This document shows positions 51,095-62,800 of a DNA stretch of 64,000 nt, piece after piece. How positions within the stretch are numbered: position 1 is the stretch's first letter; every line of letters begins with the position of its first letter. Position numbers and translations under genes: made by a program. Origin of the DNA: an uncultured Flavobacteriales bacterium (GTDB lineage Bacteria; Bacteroidota; Bacteroidia; Flavobacteriales; Crocinitomicaceae); the NCBI GenBank assembly GCA_946480815.1, contig CAMLLB010000011.1, positions 35,980 to 99,979 on the forward strand, given 5' to 3'. Below the pieces are notes generated by a model, which saw only the letters and a program-made list of their open reading frames with translations, had not been told where the DNA came from and searched no databases.

Positions 51095-51757
51095 TTATTT
51101 TTCTTTCAAAGTCATATTAACAGTCAACTTATCCGTGTTGGTTCCTCCATTACCTGAAGTAATATTTACCTCATTTACCAACTCCATTTCCATTTCTTTC
51201 TTTTTGGATTCTTTAATGGTGTAGATTTCTGTATTTTCGCCGGTAAGGAAAGTTTCTAAAGTTGAAATTTGGTTCACCACTGTCTGGTTATGTATTTGAT
51301 TGGCAGTCAATTTATGGGTCAAAACATTGAACAGTATCCGTTCATTTTTCTTGAAATCATCTCCTTTTGTTTTACCTACAAAACTCCAGGTACCGCTTTT
51401 CTCATTAACGTTTCTTTGCTCATCACCATTTCCCAAGTCATAGGTTAAATCCTGGTTACTGCTCCAGGTACCGTCTTTACTGATAATTAAATGAAATGCA
51501 TTAACGGTTCCTGTATAGTTACTGGTAACAGTCATTCCATCATCTACAGATACATGTTGCATGGTTAATGAATTTTCAGTCATGTTTAAAGTCGAAGTGT
51601 GGGAAAATGCTGACTGTTGATTGGCATTGGATTCCGTTTTCAAATAAGAAACCACTTTCCATTCATTCGTGACCTTACCTTTCGTGGATTTTGCACAGGA
51701 TATTAACCCGGCAGCTAAGAATGCAACGCTTAGTGCATAACTAACGATTTTTCTCAT
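51095..51757 (-). CDS. Lipoprotein, tandem paralogue 3
   Basis: This 220-residue lipoprotein (lipobox GLISC) shares the paralogue core: NEWKVVSYLKTES, LIISKDGTWSS, GTWSFVGKTKGDDFKKNERI and LFNVLTHK. Unlike paralogue 2 it has Gln/Asn/His-rich rather than Thr-rich insertions. The three genes probably arose by tandem duplication. The 270 bases upstream (51758-52026) hold nothing I can identify. Confidence 0.78.
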   Translation of the reverse strand: MRKIVSYALSVAFLAAGLISCAKSTKGKVTNEWKVVSYLKTESNANQQSAFSHTSTLNMTENSLTMQHVSVDDGMTVTSNYTGTVNAFHLIISKDGTWSSNQDLTYDLGNGDEQRNVNEKSGTWSFVGKTKGDDFKKNERILFNVLTHKLTANQIHNQTVVNQISTLETFLTGENTEIYTIKESKKKEMEMELVNEVNITSGNGGTNTDKLTVNMTLKEK

Positions 51758-52026
51758 GTGATTTTCAGATTAATTTTGTTGACCGTAAAACAACAATTCA
51801 GCGATTTTATTGTCTATCAGATTGATTTGGTCGAAAAACGATCTGCCCGATTTTCCTGACAAAATGTACTTGCCCCTTAAACCCTGTCGGACAATCGAAA
51901 GAATCTGTTAATTCGGTACTTTACCTCCAAAAAAAGATTGTTTAATCAATGAACTGAAAATAATACAACCTTTTTTGCGCTCACTGGGTTAAAATGCTGA
52001 CCTTTGCCTAACAAAATATATTCAGA

Positions 52027-52437
52027 ATGATTCGTTTCATCTTTTTGGTTCCACTAATCGCTGTTGCTTTCGGCTTTATGAAGAAGCAGGAAAGGAAATC
52101 CACTTTTGACTGCAAACCTGTTTCCAATATCGCGTTGGATGACACCCTGAAAATTAATGATTTGGTTTTTGCTGATTTCTTTTCTCCGAACGGAGATGGA
52201 TACAATGATAAATACATTATTCTGAACGTTTCCAATTATCCGGGGAATTACCTGAAGGTATTCAATCGCTGGGGAGAAACGGTCTATTACGCTTCGCCTT
52301 ATATGAATCAGTGGGACGGAAAAACAAATCAGTCCAACGCATTGTTGGGAGAGGAATGTACACCGGGAGTTTATTATTTTGAATTCTGGGACGGTTATGG
52401 TAACAGAGCATCTGGAAAAATAACATTGAAACGATGA
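52027..52437 (+). CDS. Minimal T9SS type B sorting-domain protein
   Basis: The 136-residue protein has a short hydrophobic N-terminus and about 45 residues without a recognisable cargo domain. The last 90 residues are a gliding-motility-associated (type B, CHU) sorting domain: ADFFSPNGDGYNDKYII, KVFNRWGETVYYASPY, QWDGKTN, GVYYFEFWDGYGN. Normally this domain ends large adhesins, so this is a near-cargoless form. It overlaps the downstream PorP/SprF-like gene by 4 bases (ATGA). SprF-like proteins are the dedicated partners of type B cargo. Confidence 0.9.
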   Translation: MIRFIFLVPLIAVAFGFMKKQERKSTFDCKPVSNIALDDTLKINDLVFADFFSPNGDGYNDKYIILNVSNYPGNYLKVFNRWGETVYYASPYMNQWDGKTNQSNALLGEECTPGVYYFEFWDGYGNRASGKITLKR

Positions 52438-53372
52438 GAAAGATCTACTGTCTGCTTGCATTACTTGCTTTTGCAACCGTTTCCAATGCTCAATTAAGAA
52501 GCGTTTACAACCAATACATGTTGAACCAGGGTATTTTTAATCCCGGATACATGGATATCTCCACCCGTTTCAGTGCAACTGTACATGCAAAAAAAGAATG
52601 GATGACCGTTCCCGGAACTCCACTGACTTTTAGTGCAAACGGCCATTATCATATTACCCAAAACCACGGTGTTGGGGCTATTGCAATCAGTGATTTTGCT
52701 TCCGGGGTGAATTCACTGGAAATAGGAGCACTTTACAATTATCACGTCTGGCTTGGAGAAAAAACAGCACTTGGATTTGGGGTGAAAGTTGGTTACCAGC
52801 AACGTTCCCTGCAAACGGATTACATTTATTTCAGCGAAAAGGAACCTACTTTGGATAACCGGATTACCAGAGGTTTAAACCTGGGAGTAGGTTTATCGGT
52901 TCAGTCACAAAACTTTGATTTCGGGATTTCCATGCCGAGTATTTTTGACAATTCACTCGCAAATCCGTCGACAATTTACGCTACAACGAATAATCATTTC
53001 TATTCACACATCGGTTACAAGATCCGTTTCAACGACAACTTCATCCTATACCCGACTGTCATGGCAAGAGCTGTTTCCGGATCTCCGTTAAACTTGTCAT
53101 TTGACGGGCATTTCCTGTTCGGGCAAATGGTTTGGGTCGGTGGCGGATATCAATCGGATAATTCCGTAACGGCAAGTTTGGGCTTCTTCCTTGAAAAAGG
53201 ACTGCGGATTGTTTACACTTATCAAACAAGTACATTCAGTTCACACCGTTTATTGGAGCATTCCCACGAGATTACGCTGAACTTTGCCCGTACTATTGAT
53301 GATCTGCCTTTTGCGAAACGCAAGTTCATTACCCGCAAAGGAGGAGAATTCCGTAAGAAACAGAAGTGGTAG
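52434..53372 (+). CDS. PorP/SprF family type IX secretion membrane protein
   Basis: This 312-residue outer-membrane beta-barrel protein has a signal peptide (LLALLAFATVSNA) and the PorP/SprF pattern: QYMLNQGIFNPGYMDISTRFS at the start, then GVGAIAISDFASG, a string of amphipathic strands and a basic C-terminus. Family members bind one type B cargo each and anchor it at the surface; here the cargo gene directly precedes and overlaps it. Probably an outer-membrane partner, not a core T9SS part. Confidence 0.92.
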   Translation: MRKIYCLLALLAFATVSNAQLRSVYNQYMLNQGIFNPGYMDISTRFSATVHAKKEWMTVPGTPLTFSANGHYHITQNHGVGAIAISDFASGVNSLEIGALYNYHVWLGEKTALGFGVKVGYQQRSLQTDYIYFSEKEPTLDNRITRGLNLGVGLSVQSQNFDFGISMPSIFDNSLANPSTIYATTNNHFYSHIGYKIRFNDNFILYPTVMARAVSGSPLNLSFDGHFLFGQMVWVGGGYQSDNSVTASLGFFLEKGLRIVYTYQTSTFSSHRLLEHSHEITLNFARTIDDLPFAKRKFITRKGGEFRKKQKW

Positions 53373-53382
53373 TTTTGGTTTA

Positions 53383-53545
53383 AAACCGCATAGGATACAT
53401 AGTTTAACACGGAGACACAAAGGACACGAGGTTTTGTCTTCCATAGAGGGTTGATTGATCGTGGGACTTCGCGTCCATGACGCTTCGGTCAGGATTTTCA
53501 AAGCTCAGTCAGAAGAATTAACCACATAGGACAAATAGCCAAAAT
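53383..53545. repeat. Intergenic repeat pair of the ACCACATAGGACA type
   Basis: AACCGCATAGGATACATAG (53384 onward), followed by CACGGAGACACAAAGGACACG, resembles TTAACCACATAGGACAAATAG (53518 onward). Low-complexity segments of this style (CACAGAG/CACGGAG) are dispersed in many bacterial genomes. The rest of the gap to 53790 shows only a -7 element. Confidence 0.4.
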
Positions 53546-53671
53546 CTTTAAAATCCTTTAGAATCTCTGTATCCCAATCACAATAATGGATTCAGCGGTT
53601 GCGTTATATTGGAAGGAACTAAGGGTAATTTAGGGGAATTGGGGTCAAACCTCCAATTTCCCTACCCTTCC

Positions 53672-53679
53672 TACCTTTG
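53672..53679 (+). promoter_or_regulatory. -7 element for the RHS gene
   Basis: TACCTTTG matches TAnnTTTG, giving a leader of about 130 bases before the start codon. Confidence 0.45.
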
Positions 53680-53810
53680 TATCTTTACTTTTAATTTTGT
53701 GTAACAAATTATTAAAAAGAATTTATGAAATGAAAAACACTAATTTTAAAACCTAAATTATTTACTACTACTGAACTGAAAAAATATAAATGCTACAAAT
53801 ATCTATCAAA

Positions 53811-56800
53811 ATGCCTAAATCTATCATTTTACTCTTTTGCGGATTGAGTTTTCATTCCTTTTCTCAAGTAATTGGAGGTCGGAATAATTCAGAGATGACA
53901 CCCACTGTTTCAAAACCTTCCGAATTAAATTCAGGGGGATATTCGGGTGATGTTAATTTGTTTTCTGGAGATTATAATTCATCCATTCAATTGGGGTCCG
54001 TTTCAACTCCAAGTGGATTGAGTTATAGTTTGAGCTTGAATTACAGCAGTTCATTTTCCATTGGAAATACAATGCCTATTTCAACAGGGATTCCATATGG
54101 AGAGGGATGGAATTTAAATCTTCCAACTATCTCTATTGAAACAGAAGTATTCAATAATTTCAATTTAGGTCAGTATTGTACTGAATCTGGAACCAATTCC
54201 ACACTATTAAATTTTAACTCATTGGGCAATAGTGCCCTCAGAGAAGGTGATCTATATTGGTTCTCACCGTATATCAATATTCCTGGAGTTGCGAGCGGAA
54301 GAGCAATTTTTAAATACATCGATGTAAATGATGATAAAACGGCCGTTTTTGAGTTGAATGCTTTTGAAAACCATGTGGAAATACGATATAATGGTGATAC
54401 CTGGGTGGTTGTAGCATCTGATGGTACGCGTTATACTTTCCGTACCGCGGTGCAATCCTATAATGCTCCCGCAAATAAGCGTGTTTTGTATTATGACCAG
54501 GGTCACACAAATACAGGAGTGAATGATGCGGAAGATGTTCAAGTAGCTGGTGAGTATGAAAATGCTGGGCAGGCAGCTTCTATAGAAAACTCCATTCTTC
54601 CGAAACAGAAATACAACTTATGGTATTGTGATGCAATTACGCACCGAAATCAACCATTTCAGGGAATTAATTTCACCTATAAAGGTTTTGGGAAATTCAA
54701 CTATTTCAAAGAATTTGATCAGGAAGCTTATAAATATGCTTCAGCAGAACATTTCACATCATCAACTTTTGCCAAAGAGCATGATTTTTCCTGTTATGCA
54801 GATTTATTATTACTAAAAGTTGAGGCTATTTCCATTGATGGCTTGGTAGATCGTTTGGAATTAAACTATGCTACAGACAAAAATCTAATCCTTCATAATC
54901 TTAATGAACTGATTGATTACAATGCTTCAGATAACGGAAGATTAGATAGTTTGTACAGTTATCAGACTGTTTATAGCGATGGAAAAACAGGTGATGTTTT
55001 TGATAGTGGCTGGAAGCGTTATGAGCATACGAAAGCAAACCCAACGACAAATCCTGATGCTGTTTCTGCTGTTGACCCCTATGTTGTTGGAAATAATTAC
55101 GTAAGGAGTAATGCATATGGAGATACAGTAATTCCTTTTTCACACAGTTTTATTGAAAGTCCAAGATTGATGGGTAGTAAACTCTACCCTGGTGATATTT
55201 ATGAAGTGAAATCACGAATTAAACGATCAAATGCTACAAATTCATCCAGTTTTTATAAAAACGCGGGAACATTTGACTTGCGCATTGTGACCGGAGACCT
55301 GGAAAATCCGCTAGGATCAAATAACAATGCATACAGTACTTATAATTTAAATAATAATAATGGAAGCGGTATTTACTTTTCAACGGATAATTATAACTCT
55401 TCCCGTGAGAAGGTACTTTATTCGACATTTAATATGGCGTTGAAATGGACATTGAATTATGGCGAAGGAGACAAGGAAATTTCGAATTTGTTTGTCATGC
55501 CGAACATTCCAACAAAGTACCAAGGGTTCAATTTCCAGATCGGTCCTGGAAATTCAGATATGAATTATGCTGCTCTCAGAATTAATGATCCTGGTATCCC
55601 CAATATTTTTAATTCATCTACTAATAAATGCGAAGCGGGAAACGCCTATGTCTTTACACATGGAAATCCAGTATCATTTTCTCTGAAATCTGCAGCGGAT
55701 ATTCCTGGGAATTTCGGTATCGGTTTGCCGTGGAATATGGTTTCTCCTATTTATGAATATATGATAACCCATCAGAATACCTTAAATTATGCAAGTGCTT
55801 CAGGAAAGGAAGCGTATGATTTTTGGTGGAATGATAATTCGAATGTAGATCCGTCACATTCTTATACCGATAATATTCCTACGAAATTGGATAATACGGT
55901 AAAGTTAGACGAGTTTGAATTGATCCGCTATTCCAAAAACCCATATATGCTGGTGGGTGTTAACTACTACAAGGTAAACGGGGAGATTGGAGGGCCTGTT
56001 GAAACGGGATTGAAATTGATTAACCAAAAGAAATTGGAGTATACTTCTGACACATGCAAGATGCTCCAAAATTATGCTTATACAAATGGAACCGCTTTAC
56101 AATATCGAAATGATGTTAGCCAAGTTTTTATACTATTAAAAGTAGTAAGGGAGATTCCATTAGGTTGGACAACAGACACCACCAAATTATTGACGACCTT
56201 CTTATCCTACACGAAATTCAACAATACCAATACAACTTACCAGGATAATCAGCCGATGAATGGTCATTTTGGAATGGTATTGACCAAAATCGTTGATTAT
56301 TTAGGAGGAATTACCAAAATAGAATATTATCCTGCAAATGATGTAAGAACAAGATTTACCGGATCATTCTTGAGACAACGTTCTGCTTTATGCGGAGTGA
56401 TTTCCAATACCGGATACGGTTTGTCACAGTCTGATGTGGTTCATCCAATTGTAAAGTATGTCCTAAAGAATGATGAAGATGATTTGGTAAAGGACAACAT
56501 AACATCATCTAATACTGCACATAAAAGATGGTACTATGATTTCAAAACAGATTCCATGGTCAAGAAATCAACGCTTATCCAGATCACAGATCCAAGATTT
56601 TATAGTGGAAGACGTGCTAATTTTGATGTCGGATTCAAGAAAGTGTCTGTTTACGGTCCTTCCCTAATCGAAGGAGGAAATACATTTGTGAACCGAACGG
56701 ATTATGTTCATTACGGCGGGGATTTTGATTACTTGATCTCTTTTCCTTCCATTGAAGATTACCTGTATCATGGAAAATTGAAATCAGTTAAAGAATATGA

Positions 56801-59800
56801 TGTGAATAACAAAGTATTTACAGAGAAATTTATCCATTACGAATACACTTTGGCCTATAAAAATGGCTACACACGTCCAAATCCCTACCGAGAAGATTTG
56901 GTTTGGGAACAGGAATACGATAATCCTGGGCTACAATATGAATACCGGGATTACTATTTGAGTCAACCTTTAACAATCGGAGCATCTACAGGAACAGCGG
57001 CATATGGATTATTAGATATTCCGGTATTCAATGGAAGTGGACAGGACTTTGAGCTACCAAAATACTTGGAATTCGAATTCTACCCGATTTTAGATACTGC
57101 CAATCCATCGTATATGTTCAATTCTTATTTCATCAAAAAAACAGAGGAAATCAACCGGACATACGATGATTATAAATACAAGCAAGCGGTTGTTACCGGT
57201 ACCACACTGCCTGCTGTCCTGAATTTAGATCCGAACCCTTTTGGCAGCGGATTTACAAATCCGATAGGTTATCACGGAGAATCAACCCCCAGACAAATTG
57301 CTTTGATCCAAGCGGGGAATGCCCTAAAAATAATGGATACTTTAACTGTGCAATCTCCTTTGCCTGATTCGACCTTGTACTACATGATGAGGTCAACAGC
57401 GCTTGGCTATGATGAGAAAATTCAACTGTTATTGCTCCAGGGGAATCTCAGTAATTTGATTTTAAACCAATTTACAACCTACTATGCTAATACCGGAATT
57501 ACCAGTTTAAAATTTTCTCCGCTGTCTGTTATTAATCAGCAGTCTTATATTTCGGATGATGTTTTATTGGCTATACTGCCTCAGTTAAACAGACGTTCCA
57601 AGTGGGATTTTGCGGAAGCATTGTTTATGAAGAATGCATACCTGTCGGATCAGGTAACTCAGGCAATAGCGAATGCTGCCTATTTTAATTCCTCAATCTT
57701 TACCAAGGTTCTTTCAAAGCAGCCGCAGTTTACCGAAGCAGCTATTAATAGAATTGTAGACTCGCGAAACCTGACGCATGCATCATTGACTACGATTCTA
57801 AACAATCAGCAGATCACAGATGGCAATTTTGCCACTATTATCGCTAATGCAAATGTCCAAAATGGAACTATTGTAGAAATCATTGAGACCGGAGGAAAAT
57901 ATCCGTCTCAATCTATATTCGATAAGTTGATTACCCGCGTACCGAACTTTACTGCTCAGGAAATGGAGCGTATTGTAGCGGTTGCAGATCGCCAGCTGGA
58001 AGCCGGGATTTTAAATGCATTGATCACAAAATATGGTCCGCTGGGTTCTTTCACAAATTTCAATTTCACCGGAAACCCGTTAAATGCCTATTGCAATAGC
58101 GGGGTTCAGAGCGGATGGGACTATATTGAAACCAAAACCACTTACGAATACTATGAAGCAGATTACAAGGGAACTGCCAAAGGAAGAGCTTACAAAGTAT
58201 TGATGGGCTTGGAAGACATTCCCGCAAGAACCGTTTCGATCAGTGATCATTTCGGAACAGGCGGAACTAAAACGGTCAATTCCCTGCGTTTGAAGCACGA
58301 ACCTTCCTGGCAGGTGTTTAGTGTAACAACCACTTCCCCGCATTTACCAACTGCAAAAGATGAAAAACAATACTTCTATCTCTTTGACTTGAAGAACAGA
58401 TATGATCGTTACTGGTATAACTATGATATCAACACCGTAAATGGCGTTGGAACCTCATTTTCTCCGATAGTGTTAGCAGATGATTTGGATACAGTCATGT
58501 ATGATTCGCGGTGGGGAACAGACTTTATCGATGCATACAATGAAGGAGCACCAATTATCCCGAAATACGACGGAATGGTAAAAAGCCGCCAATACAGTAT
58601 GCGCTCTACTCCATTCCAGCAAATAAGCATTACTAAAAATCAACGTGATGCTGCTGAAAAACGCCGAAGCGAGTATTACTTCTACGATGCACGCTGGGGA
58701 ACAGATGCTTATTCATTCAATCAAATGGCTCCCGATAGCTCAGGACCGAGTTGTCCACCGGTTGGAACTCCGCCTGCTGACCCCACTGGCTGTGCATCCT
58801 GTATCCGACTCAAATATGGAACGGAAGATGAATTTTTGGAGCAGCTGCCGTTCAACTACTGTTTGTGGAAAGATCCGGTAATCGGGTATTTTGCTTGTCC
58901 GTCAAACATCAATTATGCGCTTTGCTTTAACGGAGTTGAGTTGATTGACTGCAATCCAGCTATTGCTCAGGAAGATGAGCCTGGCGGTTCAACCAATATG
59001 ATTATTTTAACGGATGCATTGAAACGCGTTTTAGAATTACGCTCAACCATTGTTCAGGTGGATACTGTCCTGAATGCGGTGAGTTCTGATTTTACAGATC
59101 GCCGTATTGACCGGTCCAATACCGAAATAGCTGATTTTCAGATCACATTTGACGGCACGGATGCAAACGGATTTTTCAGACGGTTCCAAATGCTCTTTCC
59201 TTACGATACTTTAACTACCGTCAGGGTGTTAAAAAGAAATCAGCACACACAGCCGGCGCTCATTGAAAACAGTGTGGGACTGAAAACCAAATTCTATTAC
59301 AGTTCTACCATCAATAAATGGAATACGAATCCGAATTGTACGAATCCAAACTACAGTTTCCTGTATAATTATTCTTCTGTTGTAACCCGGAATATCGGAC
59401 TTCCGATTCGGGTAACGGTTGGTTATGGAAGAGCAGATTCCCTTGCTACCATCTTTGAATATACCCATGACGGGCAGGTGAAAAAAATGATCGCTCCGTC
59501 CGGACATACCCTGGAATATACTTTTGATGGATTTAACCGTTTAACCAGTATAAAAGAAAACGACACGCGTCTGCTCTCAAGCAATGATTACAATTTATGG
59601 AAACACGGTTTCGGATTGTCTTTTGACGACCGGGCAAAACAAAACGCAGTTTACTCGGTTTTGTATCAAAATGCTGATACCACCGTTGCCCGCGAGTTCC
59701 AAAAAGCCTTTGTGGATCCCCTGGGAAGAAAATACGGGACCATTCAGGCTTACAACAATGGGGCCGATAACATTCAAATTCATAGCGGTAAAACCATTTA

Positions 59801-62800
59801 TGATAATTGGGGAAGGCCAATCCAGCAACACAAACCCTGGCGTAAAGTCCAATCCGGAACAACCAATAGTACTATGCTCTTTGATCCGAATAATGCCAGT
59901 GCATCAGCCGGATTAAATGCAGGTACCAAATTTGAGAACGATCCGAAATCTATCGATATACTCCAGTCAGATTTCGGGATAGATATTGCCAATAACCAAA
60001 ATCCCCTGGTTCGGAAAAACACCTGTATTACCAACCATATTTTTATGTCCTGTGAACTCGGATTAAGTAACACGGAACTGCAATTGGTAATGAATGCAGG
60101 TGGTACTGCGAATTTCCGGTTTACACGCGTTTCCATCACAGACCAGGACGGAAAGGAAACCATCAGCTATACCAATGCCATGGGGCAAAAGGTTGCTACT
60201 TTGTCGTATGTAATCTGGCCTTGTCTGAATGACCGGGTTCTGACGCTCTTTATCTATGATTCGTATGGTAACCTGATGAAAACGATCAATCCGCAGCGTC
60301 AGCATACCGACTATCAATACAATATGCTCGGGCAATTGATCCGCGAAAAAAATGTGGATGGCGGAGAAAAACGCTACATCTATAACAGGCAGGGAAAAGT
60401 ACGGGCCATCCAGGATGAATCGGACCGTGCGAATCTGAACACAGCTCATGAACCGGCTCCGAGATACCGGGAATTTTTGTACGATAGTTATGGAAACCTG
60501 GTCCGGCAGCAACTGGTCGCTAATTCCGTTCATCACGATCCCTTCTGTTTTGTAAATAAGCAGACAGGAAGTCCGGGCGATCCGAATTACTTTGATTACC
60601 TGTTTTCCAACCGGATGACCCAGGATTGGCTGATCCGCTATAACACTCATGATCCTTTTGGAAGCGGGCCTGTCCTGGTAGCGGGAATGCCGATTACACC
60701 TCCCTATTCATTTGTGATACTGGAAAAACAACTGGAATACGGAGGAAACCAGGCTTCTCCGGCTTCTTTGGGGAAACTCGTAAAATCACTTTCATACGCC
60801 ACGGTTGGTGATCCTAATGGTGCTCCTGTCCAGGAAATACAATATGCTTACAATGCCGAAAATTTGCTTGCTTCACAAACCATTAAGCAGCATCCCTCAG
60901 ACATCGCTATTAATGATCAATTTGCTGTAAGAGCCAAAATTGAGTATTCCGGCTACAATTTCCGCGGCTCATTGCTGGAACAAAAAGTGGACATGGGTAA
61001 TGACGGAAGCATTGATATGAAGTACTTCTATCGGTACGATGATTTGAACCGCTTGAATGAAGTGTTTGCTTCCCAGGGCGACCAATCATTGACGGATGCA
61101 ACCAAGATCACAGCCTATGCCTATGATGATGCTCTGGGAATGGTTGTTAAAAAGGATTTCTATGTCGGAGGTATCGCAACGCATATTCAGTCTACTGCCA
61201 TGCAATACGATGTTCGCGATCGATTGACTGAAATTTCAAGCAACCTGTTTACTGAAAACCTGTATTACGATGATTATGTACTGCCTGCTTACAACGGGTC
61301 AGCTGTAGCTCAGCAGAATGCCTTTAACGGCAACATCAAAGGTGTCCTGATGAAGTACAATTTTAACCTGGCGACCAATAATCAAACAGCCGGGGGGATC
61401 TTCAATGCACCGACTATTTATGGCTACAAATACGATAATATCAACCGTTTGATCAACGCAGATGCCGTTGTCGGGTATTTCGTGAATCTGCACACCGGCA
61501 ATGCTCAGAATCAATCACTGGCCTATGCCATCGGTGATGAGGAATGGGTTTACGATAAAATCGGGAACATCCATTACCAATACCGCACCAAACCGGGGAC
61601 ACTGCCAGCCAATGTTACACTGGTAGACAATTTCTTTTACACCTATGCCAACGGCACCAACCGTCTCACGAAAGTGGAAGACCAGGGAACAGCGGCAGCC
61701 CGCAATTATACCTACGATGTCAACGGCAACCTCCTCACCGATGACTTCCGGAATCTGAACGGGACGGATTACGTACGCGGCTCGTATGCACAGCATGTGG
61801 CGATTAGTACCAGCGATCATGCCTGGTATCTTTATGACGGTGCAGACCTGCGTATTGCCAAAAAAGTGGTATCTTTAGCTCAAACCACACAGGAAATGTA
61901 CCTCAAAGATGCAACAGGACGGGATTTGGCGATTGTGAAGTTTGTAACGGACAACAACACCCACATTACCACGAAAAACACGGAATACTTCGTATATGGT
62001 ACGGACCGTGTGGCGCGTGTAACGAATGAAACCCCGGTAGATTACAAGATCCGTGTCGATGAAGCCACTTACTTCCTCTACGACCACTTGGGCAATACCC
62101 GCGTGGCATTCAGGGCAAAGGACGAGGATTCTGTGATCGTTGTAAACGCCATGGATTACTACTCCTACGGAAAGATCTTACGGGAATACGATGGCGGTGC
62201 GGGGGATAGATATCTAACCACCGGGCATGAGCGTGATAAAGAAACGGGATTGGATTATCGCGGGGCGAGGTATTATGATAGTGATGTGGCTAGGTTCTTG
62301 AGTTTGGATCCTTTGGCGGCGAAGTACCCAAGTCTTTCGGCTTATAATTATGTAGGTGGAAATCCGGTTGTATTTATAGATCCTGATGGAAGGGAAATTA
62401 TTTATAATGGACAGGATATTTCGAGTAAAAAGAAAACTGGTTGGACTGAAAACCATGTAAGACTGAACGAGACTTTTGGTGATCCTAGTGGGTTCAACTC
62501 TACTATTACTAGCAGTCCTAATTGGGCTAGTCAAAAAGGAGCTTATGTTCATCAACAAGCCAATGATTATGCTTCATTTGATCTTTACGCTAACGGAATA
62601 ATTGATTACGAAACTTCAGTCTCATTATCAAAACAATTGGATAGGGCCACAGTTTATGCAGATGGAGCCAAATTCCAAACACCTGAATATTCATATAGAC
62701 ATGCTATGAGGAATGGGGTTCAATCCCCAGAAGATGCTAAAAGAGATGCAGATGTGTTTGTGAGACAAAGGTATGCTTGGGCCCGCTATGAATTCGATAA

